DNA of 64,000 nt from Epiperipatus broadwayi (Eukaryota; Onychophora; Udeonychophora; Euonychophora; Peripatidae), in assembly GCA_028023455.1 (NCBI GenBank), contig JAQFVV010000018.1:6969800-7033799 (forward strand). Reading direction: 5' to 3'. The translations under genes were made by a program, and so were the position numbers. Positions within the stretch are counted from its first letter, which is position 1, and the number at the start of each line of letters is the position of its first letter. Shown in pieces: positions 48,408 to 60,800 of the stretch. The notes under the pieces were generated by a model that did no database searches, was not told the origin of the DNA, and saw only the letters and a list, made by a program, of their open reading frames with translations.

Positions 48408-51260
48408 GTGACAAATGTTTGCTTTATTAAATACCAAATTAAACAAATGTCACAAGAAACTAATTTCTCTTATTTAAGAAAAATAAACACACAGTTAAAG
48501 AAATATATATATATATATATGCCAACAATGAGTGAATTATCAACGTGTTATACATCACAAATAAATACTTAGATTTAATAAATATAGTGATGACCTAATG
48601 TCAAGCCAATCTTTAGGCAACCAAGTGATAGAAAACAAAAATAGAATTTTGTTACATAATTTTATTTCTTAACTAAAACCAATATAATATGCACGACAAT
48701 AGACAGCCACAGCAATGGAAAAGAAAATGAAAATGCTAGTATATATTAAACACTGGAAACTAAGTGTGGTACAATAACAAACCCAGTTCATTTCTGCAAT
48801 AACTGTAAAAGCCAACATCTTAAGATTCGAATGTTCAAATACAAGAGAATATGGATGACTTGCTAGAATATTCCATGTTATCAGTATAATTTTCACAGTA
48901 AAAGATCATAAAAAAATTACAACTGCAGTTTAAATAGAAAAAAATTTCATAAACTCATGCAGTTTAACAAAAGAAGTGAACTGATTTTAAATTGATGTTA
49001 AAAATAAAAACTGTGCTATTATTAGAATACAGAGAGAAAAGAAATAAAACATTGCCAGCATTTATATAAATGATGAAATACTTTTTTCTTATATAACCCA
49101 TAAAATGTCAAATAGCAAATGAAGAAAAATTAAATCTGTTATAAACTGCTGCACAATGTATTCTGCTAAATTAACATTGCCATAGGACTTGAGTACTATT
49201 GTCCAACCATAGAAGCATGATGACTTAACTTATTTATCTGTATAATGCCTAAGAAATATCAGATGTCCTACATTAAATGTTTAAATGGACCGAGAAGGAA
49301 AGCAACTGCAGAAAATGGACACAGCATTATTTTAAGTGTGTTGCCGAGAAATTTAGTGACTTAAGAATAATTTACCACAGGAGATTGATCTGAAGAGAGA
49401 CAAACTGAATCAATAAAAGACATTATTGCCAAATTCATGGACATTAATCAAGATGATTTAAAGAGGATTTTGAGTTTATTATGTATTTTTTATATGTATT
49501 TATATACTTGTAAAGTAATAATCAGAAAATAATAAATTCTTATCCAAGCTATATAAATATCAATGTTTTTTTATATATACATAAAAAGCCTTTTTTAGCA
49601 CCTGATTTGGTGCCCTTTTCAAATGTTAATAATCTATTACATTAACAAACTACTACAGACATAAAACCATCTAGTGTTCAAGAATGAAATTAAAACAACC
49701 AATCCCAATATAAATCTTTAAAATAAATCAAAACCTACATACAAATCCAGTAATTACAAAATAATTGACTATATCAAAACAAATCATAAATAAAATAAAT
49801 TACATGCATTTTTTTTTACAATTATATATATGTCAATTTATATAATTTTCCATTCATTTTTAATTAACCAGTTATTAACCAAATTTATAGAAGTCTTGTA
49901 AATATTCATACAATTATTTAAATTATTTTTAATATAATATGTTTCGTATATTTGGCTTCTTTTTGGATCTTTGATGTAATTTAAACATTTAATACTTTTG
50001 TACCATCTATTCTATGCCAATATTTTAGGTAATGAATATATAATGCAGATTTATCATCTTTTCTATTAATTGCATTATCATGTTCTTTGGCTCTTACCTC
50101 TAATTGTTTGGGCAGTATGCCCAAAGTAGACTATTTTACTTGTAAAGTTCTAATTTTATTTTTATTTTGAGACTTGGGAGTTGAAACATGTCTACAAGTG
50201 GAAGAGTCCATTATGATTGAAAGTAACAATGTGAAGGGGTGGAATTATCAAGTTAGATTAATTTTTTTTTTTTACATTAAATAAAGTTTAGGTTCGCTTT
50301 CCCTCCATAGTGACCTTATATTTTACATTACTACAATGATATGGAATAAGGCAATATGTTTTATTATTCCATATTAAGCACATACACTTACTACAGGATG
50401 GAGTTCATGTTTTATTTGTTCATTGTTATCTAACAACCATTTATGTTTATTTTTGGTATCAATGACTAATTTTGTGTGGATGTTCTTTCCTATCAACCTT
50501 AGGAAATTGTACATAGATAGGGGGGGGGGGCAAAGAAGATGAACATCAATAACTGGAATTGAACAACAAGGCTACTATGGATATACTCATATAATATTAT
50601 AAATTAGTTAGCTTCATGGTCAATTTAATAAAAGAGGTTTTTTTTGTTTTGTAAATAATTAGTGCCATGTTATGTAGTTCTACCATGAGTAAGAGTTGGA
50701 ATAGTAAACTCATTTAATCATTGATATGACAGAAATAGATTCTTGACACACACAATTATATTGTTTTATCATGTTAAAAGTTTTGAATTTTTGTTTATTA
50801 TTTAATAAATGTTAACTTGATTTAAATTAAACTCATCTCTAGTTTATCAAAATTATTTATACATTCATTCATCAACTTATAACCAGTAATATACCCACAC
50901 CTTTTATTATTATATAATGATATAGTAATATGTTTGGATGGATCTCTAAATCAATTGGAACATGTATAGATATTTGGTAGGTGCTATCTAGTGTAAATTC
51001 ACCCCTGAAGAGAGATGAAGGCACAATTCTCCCTGAATTTGAATACTGAGGTGTAATGGCCAAAAGAGGGGTGAGGTATGGATGAACTAGCCCAAATTGT
51101 ATCTAAATTTAATGTGTATACTTAGTGTTAGCCCATTGGAGTTACATATGATTATAGGTTAGGTACTTCCATCATGTCATTCACAGCATCTTACCAGAAG
51201 ACTCTAGATCTGATCATAATGATATCATCCCTCTTCTGGTGGAATTGCTAGACCATTACA
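48223..51260 (+). repeat. 5' LTR (with PLE insertion)
   Basis: It starts TGTAAGAGTAGCTTACAATCC, with that start duplicated once (48223 and 48251, 28 bp apart), and ends GACCATTACA. It includes TA microsatellites at 48364-48404 and 48505-48520. The segment of about 49560-50150 has no counterpart in the 3' LTR and is a PLE insertion. Confidence 0.7.
49560..50150 (-). pseudogene. PLE GIY-YIG fragment inside the 5' LTR
   Basis: Absent from the partner LTR, so it is an insertion. On the minus strand, from about 50140 downward, pieces read YFGHTAQTIR, AKEHDNAINRKDDKSALYIHY and YWHRIDGTKVLN, a GIY-YIG nuclease of PLE type, in changing frames. The part below about 49980 would be its 3' non-coding end. 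No RT part is present. Confidence 0.65.
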
Positions 51261-51262
51261 TT

Positions 51263-51276
51263 CTGGCACTCAAACT
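51263..51276 (+). promoter_or_regulatory. Putative primer-binding site
   Basis: TGGCACTCAAACTT follows the 5' LTR end by a few bases; a TGG start is expected where the CCA end of a tRNA anneals. The tRNA was not identified. Confidence 0.5.
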
Positions 51277-51829
51277 TTAAAGGCATGAAACAAAAGTTTC
51301 CAAGGAGGTCCCACCATTGGATTGGTAAATTAAAAAAAAAATTTTTGGAACTTATTCTTTTGCCAAATTTTCCATGGTATACAACCCTAATGAATTTACC
51401 TGAATAGCAATCAAGTGATACACCTGACAATAAAAAGATGGGATTCATGGATTTAAACCATTTCCAAGCAATCACTCAAAAAAGAGAAAATTTCATGTAT
51501 AACATTGAATATAAGTTGACTGATGAGAACGAAATGAAAAACTGAGACTATAAATAAACAATTAACTAATAAACTAAATTAAAATAGATGAGTTAGGTGA
51601 ATAAAAGGACAGGCTAAAAAAGTAGGCATAAAACAACAACATATACACAAATGAAAAATTACAGAGAGAAGTTAAATATAAGTGCTGCATGGCAAGGAGT
51701 AGCAGAAGGTTCTATGACATGTATCTATTCATATTTATAAATCAAAAAATAACTTCATACTTAACTATTAAAGAAAAGTTTGATAATAACCAGAAGTGAA
51801 AAACTTTTATCAAGCATAAATATGAAACA

Positions 51830-52577
51830 GTTTGAGAAACCAAAAAGTAGTAGTAATAGTGAAGTAGAAGATGGTACTATTAGTAGTAGGGAAGGGTTTT
51901 CATGAATTTAAAAACTAAGGGGGTCTCTGACCAAAGTTGGTCATCCTCCATAGGCACACATCACGAACTGAGCAACACCTCAAACACAAGAAGCACTTGA
52001 TAATGAGATAGCTCAACTATCTAGAATCAAAATAGCACAGGCTACAAAAAGTCAGATGACCATAGAACAAATGCACCAAAGGATCATGGAAATGTACCAG
52101 AGTATGAAAAAAGAAATAATACATACATTGGAAGCAAAATTGGACAGCCACCTGAACAGCATGGAAGCAAGACTGATCTATAACATGAATAGTATGTGGG
52201 GAAATTCAAAGGCAAATAGGATAACCTTAGGGCAGATTTAAGAATATAAATAGAAGATATAGAAAAAAGCTGTCCACTGACATAGAACAGTCACAAATAA
52301 ACCTAAGCAGTGTTAAAGAGACAACACTGAAAAGACACCAACCATTGGAGTGTGGCAGACTGAGATGGATCAAGTGACCCAGAATAGAGAAAATAAATGG
52401 AAAATGACATGGGGGAACAACATAGAGATCACTATCAAAGACCCAAATCAGATGAATGATGCCTGCAAAGAACAGGAATCCACTTTCCCACATCACACAA
52501 AGCCCAAAATAGAAGATTATTCTCTTGATTTCCAATTTAAAAGAGATAATCCTGAGCACCTATCCAGGCAACCCTGA
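51830..52577 (+). pseudogene. Gag-like fragments of the LTR element
   Basis: 52056-52241 encodes a heptad-like MTIEQMHQRIMEMYQSMKKE helix, typical of the N-terminal coiled region of gag. 52350-52577 gives a further hydrophilic piece in another frame. No WW core or zinc knuckle was recognised. The assignment rests mainly on position after the 5' LTR. Confidence 0.45.
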
Positions 52578-53645
52578 TAACCATGAGCCAAATGCTGAAT
52601 CTATGAATGACAAGAAGAATATGTGATACCAATGGTCAGTTGAGAAGAGTTTGAGTGTACCATCACTAGTCAATTGAACAGTGAGTGTGCTGGAGTATGC
52701 ACCACATTGTCAAGCCACAGAGTAATGACAGAGTTCAGACCACTCAGTGAATATAACAGTGGATAATGTAGAATTTAAGTTAGATTGTGAATCTCAGGAG
52801 TTGAGAGAAAAGCATTCAAATGATATTTCCAAACATCAAGTGAAATAGCCCACAGGATTTTCAAATTAACTCTGAGTCAAATGATGAACTAATGAGAAAA
52901 GAAATACCCACATATTCTAAAGACATCATGGGAGAATACATGAAAGAAGGCACTGTGGTAAATGAATTGGATGTATATTTGGAATTAACCTAGTGCATTC
53001 ACATTCACCATCAAAATAAAGTTAAAATATTTCACAAACACAATGTTGATGAACTAAATGACAACCATCAGACTAAAGCATTACTAATTATAATGATACC
53101 ACAAAAAAGGTTGTCAAAATGGAAAGACCAATTCTGAATGCACAAATGAAGTCAATAGACTTGATCATCTTGTGTATTCTGGCATTTAAAGTCCCTCCAT
53201 AACTGAAGGGATAATCAAAATATAGAGAACTATTGTAGAATAACCAAGAAACAAAGAGATCCCCAGTTCCAAAAGTTATGCAATACCTATGAAGGCCACT
53301 TTACATTCATCAGGCATAGTAATGCTAATGCTTAAGAAAATATTAAGAATGGACCTCAAGGATTGTGACCTGGAACATGTAAACTGGACTAATCCAAAGG
53401 AATGATTCCAGACATAATGTTAAAAAAACAAGAGAGAAAACAACCAATTGTGACACAGACACAAGAAAAAGATGTTCAAAGGTGAGTAGGGCATGGATAG
53501 ATGCACCTACATATTTTGCTAAACTACAGCTTATGGCCACCCAACCCAACATAGAGTATAGGCCAGCCAAGCAACTCAAGAGTGCCATGAAAGCAACTAA
53601 ATAAACCAACATATTCAAAATGACACAGAAAGTAATATACAAAAA

Positions 53646-53921
53646 ATGCATAGACATCTCATGGATAAGGTTGAGCAAAGGAATAAAAGCAAAAAGAAAA
53701 GTACATATAATTTTAAAATAGGAGATAAGGCTTTTATAAAAACACTCCATCTGGGCAAACAGCAGGAAAATAAATATCAAAAGTTTTATTCCCCATATGA
53801 AGGACTATTTACTATTGTGAAACAATCAGATCCAAATGCATTTTGGATAGATGTAAAAGGAGAAATTAGGAATATGTATAATGCCCACATTTGGAAGCAA
53901 TATTTTGGTCAGTTAGAGTGA
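53646..53921 (+). pseudogene. Integrase C-terminal domain of the LTR element
   Basis: About 90 codons: a basic lead (VEQRNKSKKKS), then FKIGDKAFIKTLH, KFYSPYEGLFTIVKQSDPNAF and IRNMYNAHIWKQYF. This is the SH3-like end of Ty3-type integrases (GDKV...G-F-V....VH---LK-Y). The stop at 53921 is the likely natural pol end. The catalytic core and everything upstream to gag is deleted or unreadable. Confidence 0.75.
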
Positions 53922-54326
53922 CCACATAATTGACATACTTAGTTTGATGCTAGTTAAAAGATAGGCAGGAATTTGAATTGAAGCTAGAAAAAAAATGAGA
54001 TGACATAAAAAATAGTCATTAATTTATGTTGACATTATATCCAGGTAAGTGCAAAAGATATTATTGGAATTCTTTAGAGCCAACCAAGACATAGGAGTTG
54101 AACATCTCCAATATTTTATTTAGTCCTTAAAAAATCCAGTGAGTCTCAAAAGGAAGCAGGATGAAGGCTAATGAGTTAAACTATGTGCCATCTGCAACAG
54201 AGACATATTACTGCTCAAGTTTAAATCATATAACCATTATAGAATAAAAAAGATCCATATATAAAACTCACTTTATTGTAATGTAGTTAATGAAGTAAAA
54301 AATTATTAAGGGACATAGATATAGTT

Positions 54327-54480
54327 GAAGAAGTATGAGAAGATAAAATGAGCAGGCATTATAACTTTCTTTTAAAAAACAGACAATCCAATGCTAAATC
54401 ATTGAAGAAGTATCAGAAGATAAAATGAGCAGGCATTATAACTTTCTTTTAAAAAACAGACAATCCAATGCTAAATCAAT
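54327..54480 (+). repeat. Tandem duplication, 77-bp period
   Basis: GAAGAAGTAT(G/C)AGAAGATAA through CAATCCAATGCTAAATCA occurs twice with one or two differences, just before the 3' LTR. Confidence 0.85.
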
Positions 54481-54537
54481 ACATAGACTAATAAGTGTTA
54501 AAATTTTGATTACATCACAAAATTTTAACTCTATGAT

Positions 54538-54548
54538 AGTAGGGGAGT
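54538..54548 (+). promoter_or_regulatory. Polypurine tract
   Basis: AGTAGGGGAGT directly precedes the TGTAAGG start of the 3' LTR, where plus-strand priming occurs in LTR elements. It supports plus orientation. Confidence 0.65.
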
Positions 54549-54583
54549 TGTAAGGATAACATACAATCCTATCAAAAACAGCA

Positions 54584-56207
54584 AATAGTTTCCCAACCTG
54601 TGGTACGCGTACCACTGGTGGTACGTGAGTTGCTGGTTGGTGGTACACGAAAAATAATCAATAATGGCGGTCATAAAAAAAATTAAATCGCAAAAATATC
54701 ATAGAAACGTTTTTTCCTATAATTCATAAAAGTTATTTTAATTAATAATATTATACAATAAAGTTATTATTAATATGTACAGTCGATAACGATCTTTAAT
54801 GTTAATGATAAAATTGAAAGTATGATTAAGAAATTAGATTTTTGGAAACTGTATCAAAAACAATCAACTGGAAGTATTCGAAAATCGACTTATTTTTTTG
54901 TTTGAAAATAAAGTTAGTCTGTCTCAAGATATATGAGAAAATATAATAGCACATTTAACAGAATTAAAATTGTCTTTCATGGAATATTTTCCAAAACCCG
55001 AAAACACAAATGATAATTGTATTTCAAATTCCGTCTATGCAGAAAATTTAGAAAAAGCTACATCATTATCAATAAAGGATAAAGAAAATTTAATAGAATT
55101 ATCATGTAACAGAACTTTACAAATAGAATTCAAATGACACAATCTAATTAATTTTCGGTTAAACATTAAAGAATATGAACAACTTTCTGAGAAAGCTCTT
55201 AAATTATTATTACCGTTTACTAGTACGAAATTAGTAGGAAGAGCTTTTACTTCATATATTTTTAAAAAAATAAGTATCGAAACAGATTGAACGCAGTTAT
55301 AGACTTAAGGATATATATACCTCGCATGTTTTAAACCAAATTTCAAAAAATTATGTTGTTCAAAACAACACAAGGATTTCATTAAATTTATTTTATAAAA
55401 ATATTTGATTATGATAAAAAAATATATTAATTGTTTTTTTATAATTTTGTGTTTTTATTAAAACCATTTATTAGTAAACGAAATATGACAAAATAATAGA
55501 TAAATAATGAGTCGGATCAAGGCAAATCAATCTAAATTATTTAATTTGAAAGAATGTATTAGAAAAGGATCATAACCAGAAATTAGACTCTCCTTAATTT
55601 TTGATCATCTATTGTGGATTACTAGATGTAAGCTAGTATTTAATCATCAAAATTTTAATCCTATTAACTTCATGCAGAACAATATAAATAAAACAAGAAC
55701 AAGAGATAGCCTGGTAACCCCTGAGGTTATTTTTACCAGGACTTGGGACATGTTGGATTTATCCTCTCCATGGCCCAACCAATAGCAAGATGCTCTGAAA
55801 AAGAGAAAACAGACTCAAATTTGGGAAAACCAAATGAAGGAATAAGAAAATACTTTGAACAAAATATGTACCAAATAATTTTTAATGTAATAATGTAATC
55901 TTTAATAAATTATTTTGAAAAAAAAAGTGAAACTTTGAACAAACACATACATACAAATATGTTACATTGAGTTTATAATTTCAGTGAGTTTATAATCAGG
56001 CATGACGGTTAGTCGTGTTTCAATGTAATTTGTCCCATTATGTGATGTGAATACATACATGGTCACCTTATAATATTTATAATGCAAATAATATAACACA
56101 CTCGCAATAACAAATTTCACGAAATACAATCATTTTTACGAAGTGGTACAATTTAGCGTGATGTACTACCAAGTGGTACGCGAGCCAAAAAAGGTTGGGA
56201 AACGCTG
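54584..56207 (+). mobile_element. hAT transposon remnant inside the 3' LTR
   Basis: Ends are imperfect inverted repeats: AATAGTTTCCCAACC at the left and the inverse of CAGCGTTTCCCAACC at the right, followed inward on both sides by GTGGTACGCG-type blocks. Removing it joins sequence that is continuous in the 5' LTR. No clean 8-bp target duplication is visible. This family differs from the hAT at 6765. Confidence 0.8.
54935..55300 (+). pseudogene. hAT transposase C-terminal fragment
   Basis: Plus-strand pieces read LKLSFMEYFPKPENTND, SLSIKDKENLIELSCN and, after a stop, YEQLSEKALKLLLPFTSTKL with FTSYIFKK. The KLLLPF-T block is the hAT dimerisation domain seen in ZBED5/SCAND3-type proteins. It is heavily broken, with most of the core missing. 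Confidence 0.7.
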
Positions 56208-56418
56208 ATCTACACCACCAAAATCAAACCCTTTTAAAACATAAGCTTAGCTAACAGATGGTTGAATATGCACTATCATTTTTCTTTAAAAACATACATA
56301 TGTATATATATATATATATATGACAAACATTTGTTTTATTAAGTACCAAATTAAACAAATGTTACAATAAACTATTGTCTCTTATTTAAGGAGAAATAAA
56401 ACACACTTAAATAAATCC

Positions 56419-56453
<35 letters not shown>

Positions 56454-56520
56454 TATATATATATATATATATATAAATATAGGTCAATAATGAGTTAATT
56501 ATCAATGTGTTATACATCAT

Positions 56521-56580
56521 GAATAAAGACTTAGATTTAGTAAACATAGTGAATAAAGACTTAGATTTAGTAAACATAGT
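56521..56580 (+). repeat. Perfect 30-bp tandem duplication
   Basis: GAATAAAGACTTAGATTTAG plus TAAACATAGT occurs twice in a row. The 5' LTR has one copy at the matching place. Confidence 0.95.
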
Positions 56581-57494
56581 GATGACCTAATGTCAAACCA
56601 ATCTCTAGGCAACCAAGTGATGAAAAATAGGAGTAGAATTCTGTTTTACATAATTTCATTTTTTAACTACAACCAATATAATATGCACAACAATAGATAG
56701 CCATGACAATGGAAAAGGAAATAGAACTGCTAGTATACAAAATTGGGAAACTAAGTATGATATAAAAGAAAACCCAGTTGATTTCTGCTGTCTTTTGTTA
56801 TTTTTCAAATGAGGCAATAACTGCAAAAACCAGCACCTTAAGATTCAAATGTGCAAAAATAAGAGAAGATGGGAAACTTGTTCAAAGATTCCATATTAAC
56901 TGTATAATTTTTACAGTGCAAGATTTAAAAAAAATTACAACTGACATTTAAATAGAGAAAAGTTTGATAAACTTGTTGTGTGGTTTAACAAAAGAACTGA
57001 ACTGATTTTAAATTGGATATTTAAAAATAAAAACTGTGCTATTATTTAAACTCAGAGAGAAAAGAAATAGAACATCACCAGCATTTATATAAATGATGAA
57101 GTAATTTTTCTTATATAAGTCATGAAATGCCTAATAGCAAATCAAGAAAAATTAAATCTGCTATAAACTGCAGTGCAATGTATTCTGGATAAATTAACAT
57201 TGCCATAGAACTGGAGTGCCTGTGAGTGCTACTGTCCTAACACAGAAGCATGATGACTTATTACCTGTATAATGCCTAAAAACATCAGATGTCCTATATT
57301 AAATGTCTAAATGGATCAAGAAGGGAAGCAACTGCTGAAAATAAACATCATATCAAGTGCATTGCTGAAGAATTCTATTAACTCATGAATAATTTACCAC
57401 TGGAGATTGATATGAAGAAAGATGAACTGTAACCATAAAAGACATTACCCCCAAATGCATAGACATTAATCAAGATGATTTAAAGAAAGTTTTG

Positions 57495-57529
<35 letters not shown>

Positions 57530-58651
57530 TAAATTTCTATATATATATAAATATATAAAGTATATATATTTATTTATTTCCACACTTTGGAGCTGAAACA
57601 TGATTACAAGTGGAAGAGTCCATTATGATTAAAAGTAACAAAGTAAAAGGAAAAAATTATCAAGTTAGATAAAACCTTTTTTTTTATGTTAAATAAAGTT
57701 TAGGTCAGCTTTCCATCCATAGTGACTTGAAATTTGATCACCACTATGATATAAAATAAGGTAAGATTTTTTTGATAAAATTCCATATTAAGCACTTACA
57801 CTTACTACATGACAGAGTTCATGTTTCATTTGTTCATTGTTATCTAACAACTATTTATGTTTATTTTTGGTATGAATGATTAATCTTCTAGTGTGGATAT
57901 TCTTTCCTATCAACCTTAGGGAATTGTACATAGATAGAGGTCTCTAAAGAAGATGGAACATCAATAACTGGAATTGGACAATGAGGCTACTATGGATATA
58001 CTTGTATAATAGTATAAATTAGTTAGTTAACTTCCCAGTCAATTTAATAAAATATATTTTTTTAATTTGCTTTGTAAATAATTGGTGACATGCTGTGTAT
58101 TTCTACCATGGGCAAGGTTTGGAATAGTGAACTCATTTAATCATTGATATGGTAGGAATACATTCCTGACACACACAATTATATTGTTTTATTATGTTAA
58201 AAGTTTTGAATTTATGTTTTGTTATTTAATAAATGTCATCTTAATTTAAATTAAACTAGTCTCTCATTCATCAACTTATAATCAGATATATATCCACACA
58301 CATATCATTCTTATATAATGATACAGTAATACATTTGGGAGGATTTTTAAATCAGTTGGAACATGTATAGAGGTGTGGTAGTGACTATGTAGTATAAATT
58401 CACTCCTGAAGAGAGACAAAGACAGAATGCTCCCTGAGATTGAATACTGAAGCATAAGGTGAGGTATAGATGAAGTAGCCCAAATTGTATCTAAATTTAA
58501 TGTGTAAACTTAGAGCCAACCCATTGGAGGTAGATATGATCATAGGTTAGATACTTCATCATGTCATTTACAGCATTCTACCAGAAGACCCTAGGTCCCA
58601 CTGTAGTGAGATGCATTCACCCTCTTCTGGTAGAAAACCTGGACTGTTACA

Positions 58652-60404
58652 TTATATAATTTTTACCCATTTGTTAATAAATGTTGAATTAATTTAAAAC
58701 AAGTAAATTTGTTTGGTTGTTATTCAATTCTACAATGCAAATTTATTGGGTAATGGTTCTTGGATATGATACTATTCATAACATAATTCATTGGAAGCAG
58801 TTACCAAAAGTTCAAAAGTCCAACCTCAGGTTGGGCATGAGATTATAATTACATATCATTTTCTTTGTATTGAATTTAATGTTTACTATCTGACCAAGTG
58901 TAGATTAATTGGGTTGACATTCTTAAATATTCAATAAATAATTAGAAGCTTATTGTAATTATTCTCCTAGTTAAAAGTAAGTTATATTAAGATAGAAATC
59001 ATATATGAATTGATCTGATGAGTGATAAAGGTAAAAATATGATAATTGTTGAAGATGAATAAAGGTAATTGCAATTAGATATTCACATATTTTATTTTAG
59101 ACCACTATAGATTAAAGAGAATGTTACATTCAGTATACAGCTATAAAAATCATAATCTTATTCAGTTATAGAGCTGGTAATAATAATAAATTTTGTTCTA
59201 TTACAAATTAGAATGATTTGCTTTAATTATGTTTAGAGTTTGATGATGTGGTCCATAAATTCAGTTTAAATATTAAATTTATTATTAATATTTAATTATA
59301 ATAAACATCAATAATCTTTCATATGATTTGATAATTATAGTCTAAAGTTTTAATAACCTAGCTCTGTTGAACTGAAGAGTAATTGGAGATGATTAATCAA
59401 TTGTGTTTGAAATTAAATTGAAAGGCTGAAAACCTTTCATGCTTATCATAATTCTTATCTGAAAGCTAATTAGATGTTATGATGGCTGTCTGAACACTGA
59501 TTGCCTGTCAGATAAATATTATAATAAGTGCAAAAAATTTGCAACCTTTCAATTTAATTTCAAGTAACTATCTATGCTTTATATAAAATAAATTGTGTTT
59601 AAGCATCAAATAGGAATCTATCATTTATTTTATATATTGATGTGACTGGATATTATAAAATTTAACATTACCTAATAAAAAGATTTTGTTTTAAAGTAGT
59701 TTAAGTTGGTGAAAGTGGAGAGATATGTTACATTAATTGCTTTTCTATTATTATTAAGTATTTAATCTTATTACAATCAACTTAATTAATAAGAATATGT
59801 TGACATTACTGGAACAGTATGGCTGAGTTAGCATTACTTTTATTTTATTTAGTTGAAATTGGAAAATAATTACTGAGTCATCTATTTATTTAGATATCAT
59901 TGATATTTTAGATTTGTAGGGCATATTAAAATGATTATCTTATCCATCCATGAATTATTTCATTTAAATACAAATATAAATAACGGTTAATTTTTAGTAT
60001 AAGTTTGTATTATTATAAGCAGTGTTTTAATTCATAAGGAATATGAAAGTTTATCTGTCTATTACAAGGGGTTTATATAGTAGGCATGAATCATTGTTTA
60101 TAAGATAATGGTGTTTGGTTTTATTGCTTTATCTTTAACCTATTGCAAATAATGCTCACATTTTAGGGTAGCTTGAAATAATAATTTTATTTGTTTTTTA
60201 TCCATTCTAAATGCTGTCTGAATCTATGAGACTAAAACAAAGATTATTGTCATTGTTTTAGTGAATTAAGTGTTAGATTGTTATTCAGTGATTGATATTC
60301 ACTTTAGTTTATTATTTTCATTCTGTTACAAATATCACTATAATTCATGGGCCTCCTTAAACCAGGACCATTCTTTTATGTCCCTCATTTTTAATCTGTA
60401 ACAA
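58652..60404. other. AT-rich stretch with one palindrome
   Basis: No gene recognised. The palindrome at 59407-59563 is listed separately. Confidence 0.45.
59407..59563. repeat. Palindrome of about 157 bp
   Basis: TTGAAATTAAATTGAAAGG pairs with CCTTTCAATTTAATTTCAA; further in, GCTTATCATAAT and TTATCTGA pair with TCAGATAA and ATTATAATAAGTGC with mismatches. A foldback element without coding sequence. Confidence 0.75.
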
Positions 60405-60800
60405 TATATATTAGAAGGGACTTGAATTTAAACTTTGAAGCTCCCTCTAACTATCCACTCTGTCTTATACAAGTGATACACATGATAACATACATGTGGA
60501 AAAAATAAATGATCTCCAAAATATGTATTTCATGCAGAACCAGCACTCATCAGTTGGTTTAGATTACAATCTTCTACACATATATACAGTCAGTTGTCAG
60601 ATTATATTAAGTAGCAAATCTTTAAACTTAAATGGATGAGCTTAATCTTAATATAAACTGAGCATCAGCTGTATATATGTGAGGGAGATAGTGATCTAGA
60701 CCAACTGGTATGTGGTCATGTGTATCAGTGGTATAAGATGGAGTGGTATAGTTGTAAGGAGTTTGAAAGTCTGAATTCAAGTCTCTTCTAATTACATTAG
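60405..60800. mobile_element. HHR family 2 insertion, inverted pair
   Basis: The left part (60405 to about 60600) carries the family in minus orientation: tRNA-like segment, then ribozyme, then start of the TA-linked part. The right part (about 60640-60800) carries it in plus orientation, with the ribozyme core deleted between GACCAACTG and GTGGTCATGTG but the tRNA-like segment kept (60695-60775). No clear flanking duplication was found by eye. Confidence 0.65.
60511..60564 (-). ncRNA. Hammerhead ribozyme, family 2
   Basis: Minus strand: CTGATGA, stem II GTGC/GCAT, GAAA, stem III ATA/TAT with loop CA, T at the cleavage position. Stem I CCAA/TTGG and, past an internal loop, ATC/GAT. All invariant core bases are present. 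Confidence 0.7.

Larger units (their letters stand above)
48223..58651 (+). mobile_element. Degenerate Ty3-like LTR retrotransposon with nested insertions
   Basis: Two long LTRs (48223-51260 and 54549-58651) share extended similarity. Examples are ACATAAGCTTAG near 48326/56240, GTGGAAGAGTCCATTATGATT near 50198/57610 and ACTTTGTACATAGATAG-type blocks near 50511/57928. Between them are gag-like fragments and the C-terminus of integrase, but no RT or RNase H. A primer-binding-site candidate follows the 5' LTR and a purine tract precedes the 3' LTR. The 5' LTR contains a PLE piece and the 3' LTR a hAT. Full copies of the LTR would be about 2.5 kb, unusually long. Confidence 0.75.
54549..58651 (+). 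repeat. 3' LTR (with hAT insertion)
   Basis: It starts TGTAAGGATAACATACAATCC and ends GGACTGTTACA. A hAT splits it at 54584-56207. Internal TA runs lie near 56305-56480 and 57501-57560. Many substitutions separate it from the 5' LTR, so the element is old. Confidence 0.75.

Noticed and set aside
51515-51560. CTGATGAGAACGAAAT as a minimal hammerhead
   Set aside because: Stem II would be one base pair with a two-base loop, and no stem I pairing is seen.
52227-53780. Minus-strand hydrophobic frames resembling membrane proteins
   Set aside because: Antisense of A-rich gag and integrase fragments, which reads as Phe/Leu-rich peptide.
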